Assembly: GCA_965220345.1 (NCBI GenBank)
Contig: OZ244822.1
Span: forward strand, 2,170,001 to 2,234,000
Origin: Aldehydirespirator sp965220345
Lineage (GTDB): Bacteria > Actinomycetota > Acidimicrobiia > Acidimicrobiales > Aldehydirespiratoraceae
DNA: 64,000 nt
Direction: 5' to 3'
Positions 62,999-64,000 of the stretch are shown piece by piece (positions within the stretch are counted from its first letter, which is position 1; each line of letters opens with the position of its first letter). The notes under the pieces were generated by a model. It saw nothing but the letters and a program-made list of their open reading frames with translations, was not told where the DNA came from and did no database searches. The position numbers were made by a program, and so were the translations under genes.

Positions 62999-63814
62999 AT
63001 GGCTTCAACTGTGCCGCCGGTGCTTCTTACGATAGCCGCTTCAGACCCTCTCGGTGGAGCAGGCGTGCAAGCCGATCTATGCACTTTTGCTGCTTTTGGC
63101 GTGCATGGAACTTGCGCGCTTACTGCTGTGACTGCACAGTCTTTGCAAACTGTCACAACAGTTTCACCTGTTGAAGTTGAGTTAGTGGCTGAGCAGATTG
63201 ATCAGGTGGTTTCTTCGCTGGGCGTGTCGGGGGTCAAAACGGGATTGCTGCGACGCTGCGAAACAGTAGAACTAGTTGCCGAACGGATTGAGCGGGGAGA
63301 TCTGCCGTTGCCGGTAGTAGATCCAGTAATGGTGGACGGTCGGGGAGTTCCTTTCGTGGATCAAGAGACCCGCAGCGCCTACCGTGAGCGTCTGTTTCCG
63401 CTAGCGAAGGCCGTTACTCCTAATCGCAGTGAAGCCGAACTGCTCGCAGGTAGACCATTGCCGGGGCCTGAAGCAGTATTGGACTGTGCTGAAGTATTTC
63501 GGGGGCTCGGTGCCGAGGCAGTGATAGTCACTGGAGGTGCCTTCGAAAACAAGCCTGATGATGTGGTGATCCCTGCACACGATGACGCTTGGGTGATATC
63601 AAACAAGCGAGTCGAGACTCGTAATGTTCGAGGCAGTGGCTGCACCTTCTCGGCGGCTTTGGCAGCCAGCTTTGCTCTGGGCTTCAGCCTTGAAGATGCC
63701 GTCAGTGCAGCTGCTGACTTTGCTCGTAGTGCTATTGAGGAAGCGGCTGCATGGAACTTCGCTGGCTCCGGCCCGGTTTCGCACCTGCTCCGTCAAGGCT
63801 CACAATCACTGTGA
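62999..63814 (+). CDS. thiD: Hydroxymethylpyrimidine/phosphomethylpyrimidine kinase
   Basis: The ATG at 62999 (271 residues) begins just before the conserved LLTIAASDPLGGAGVQADL. The anion-hole motif VRGSGCTFSAALAASFALG and the VVDPVMVDGRGV segment are intact. It phosphorylates HMP and HMP-P for thiamine synthesis. No TPP riboswitch was recognised upstream. Confidence 0.92.
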   Translation: MASTVPPVLLTIAASDPLGGAGVQADLCTFAAFGVHGTCALTAVTAQSLQTVTTVSPVEVELVAEQIDQVVSSLGVSGVKTGLLRRCETVELVAERIERGDLPLPVVDPVMVDGRGVPFVDQETRSAYRERLFPLAKAVTPNRSEAELLAGRPLPGPEAVLDCAEVFRGLGAEAVIVTGGAFENKPDDVVIPAHDDAWVISNKRVETRNVRGSGCTFSAALAASFALGFSLEDAVSAAADFARSAIEEAAAWNFAGSGPVSHLLRQGSQSL

Positions 63815-63836
63815 TGGGTTCTTGAGCGGCTTTTGA

Positions 63837-64000
63837 ATCCCAAAATTGTCACACATCGCAACAGCACTTCAATGGGCTTACCCGTTTTGTTGTCATCGTC
63901 ATTCCAGCCCACATTTGCCTAATATCAGCTCCACATCTTCAACTTTATATAAGCCAGCTTTGGCCTAGATCTGACCCATAACTTTAACTTTACATAAGCC
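63837..64000. other. AT-rich non-coding end of the window
   Basis: No coding region is visible. A short imperfect repeat, AACTTTATATAAGCC then AACTTTACATAAGCC, occurs near 63939 and 63985. It may be the edge of a repeat array that continues beyond the window. Confidence 0.4.

Noticed and set aside
1..64000. CRISPR arrays, IS elements, rRNA or tRNA genes
   Set aside because: No regularly spaced repeats, transposase motifs, or tRNA/rRNA signatures were found by eye on either strand.

Overview
The window reads as chromosomal DNA of a mid-GC actinobacterium. The lineage call rests on a mycothiol synthase (mshD), a menaquinone pair (menA/menG), frequent GTG/TTG starts and many 4-bp gene overlaps. 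I suspect an Acidimicrobiia-like organism, but the sequence alone does not prove this.

Layout. (1) 1-3652: the left edge cuts a type ISP-like adenine methyltransferase. It is followed by a broken RecQ-UvrD helicase fusion with an internal deletion and frameshift. (2) 3962-9261 (minus): five tightly spaced genes. They encode a lipoprotein with Pro/Glu- and Thr-rich tracts, a large secreted Cys/His-rich and Calx-beta-like protein, a small helical protein and two related proteins of unknown family. They look like a surface system. (3) 9370-16150: a defence and toxin-antitoxin patchwork. It holds a methyltransferase-HNH fusion flanked by 64-bp direct repeats, a shortened AbiEi-like gene, two DUF6088-like antitoxin paralogues, an actinobacterial AAA ATPase with tandem repeats at its start codon, a two-gene nucleotidyltransferase pair and a truncated DUF4143-type ATPase with two palindromic operators. 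(4) 16238-22172: housekeeping genes (DUF255 thioredoxin-like protein, orphan response regulator, menA, menG, a membrane protein, mshD). (5) 22313-24808: a HEPN Abi-like gene, a strong double hairpin and a DUF262 nuclease gene with two frameshifts. (6) 24906-31021: nth, then hisDCBHAF behind a short leader ORF that contains a hairpin. (7) 31067-45415: a fused indolepyruvate:ferredoxin oxidoreductase, an SNF2 helicase, a nucleoside-type BMP ABC transporter whose binding lipoprotein is internally duplicated, and a GroES-like protein. (8) 45442-53441: a restriction island with a complete type ISP-like nuclease-helicase-methyltransferase carrying a G12 tract in frame, a type IV toxin-antitoxin pair, a relic of an ISP C-terminus and a separate Mrr-like nuclease with a C-terminal membrane helix. 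(9) 53582-60801: hisI-trpE-ygfZ-dnaJ-trpCFBA. (10) 60862-63814: a flavin disulfide reductase, yqgE and thiD.

Two themes stand out. The amino-acid core (his, trp and the indolepyruvate oxidoreductase) is split by defence islands. Many defence genes are decaying or carry homopolymeric G tracts, at ribosome-binding sites (G9, G7) or in coding sequence (G12), that would suit phase variation. No tRNA, rRNA or CRISPR array was seen.
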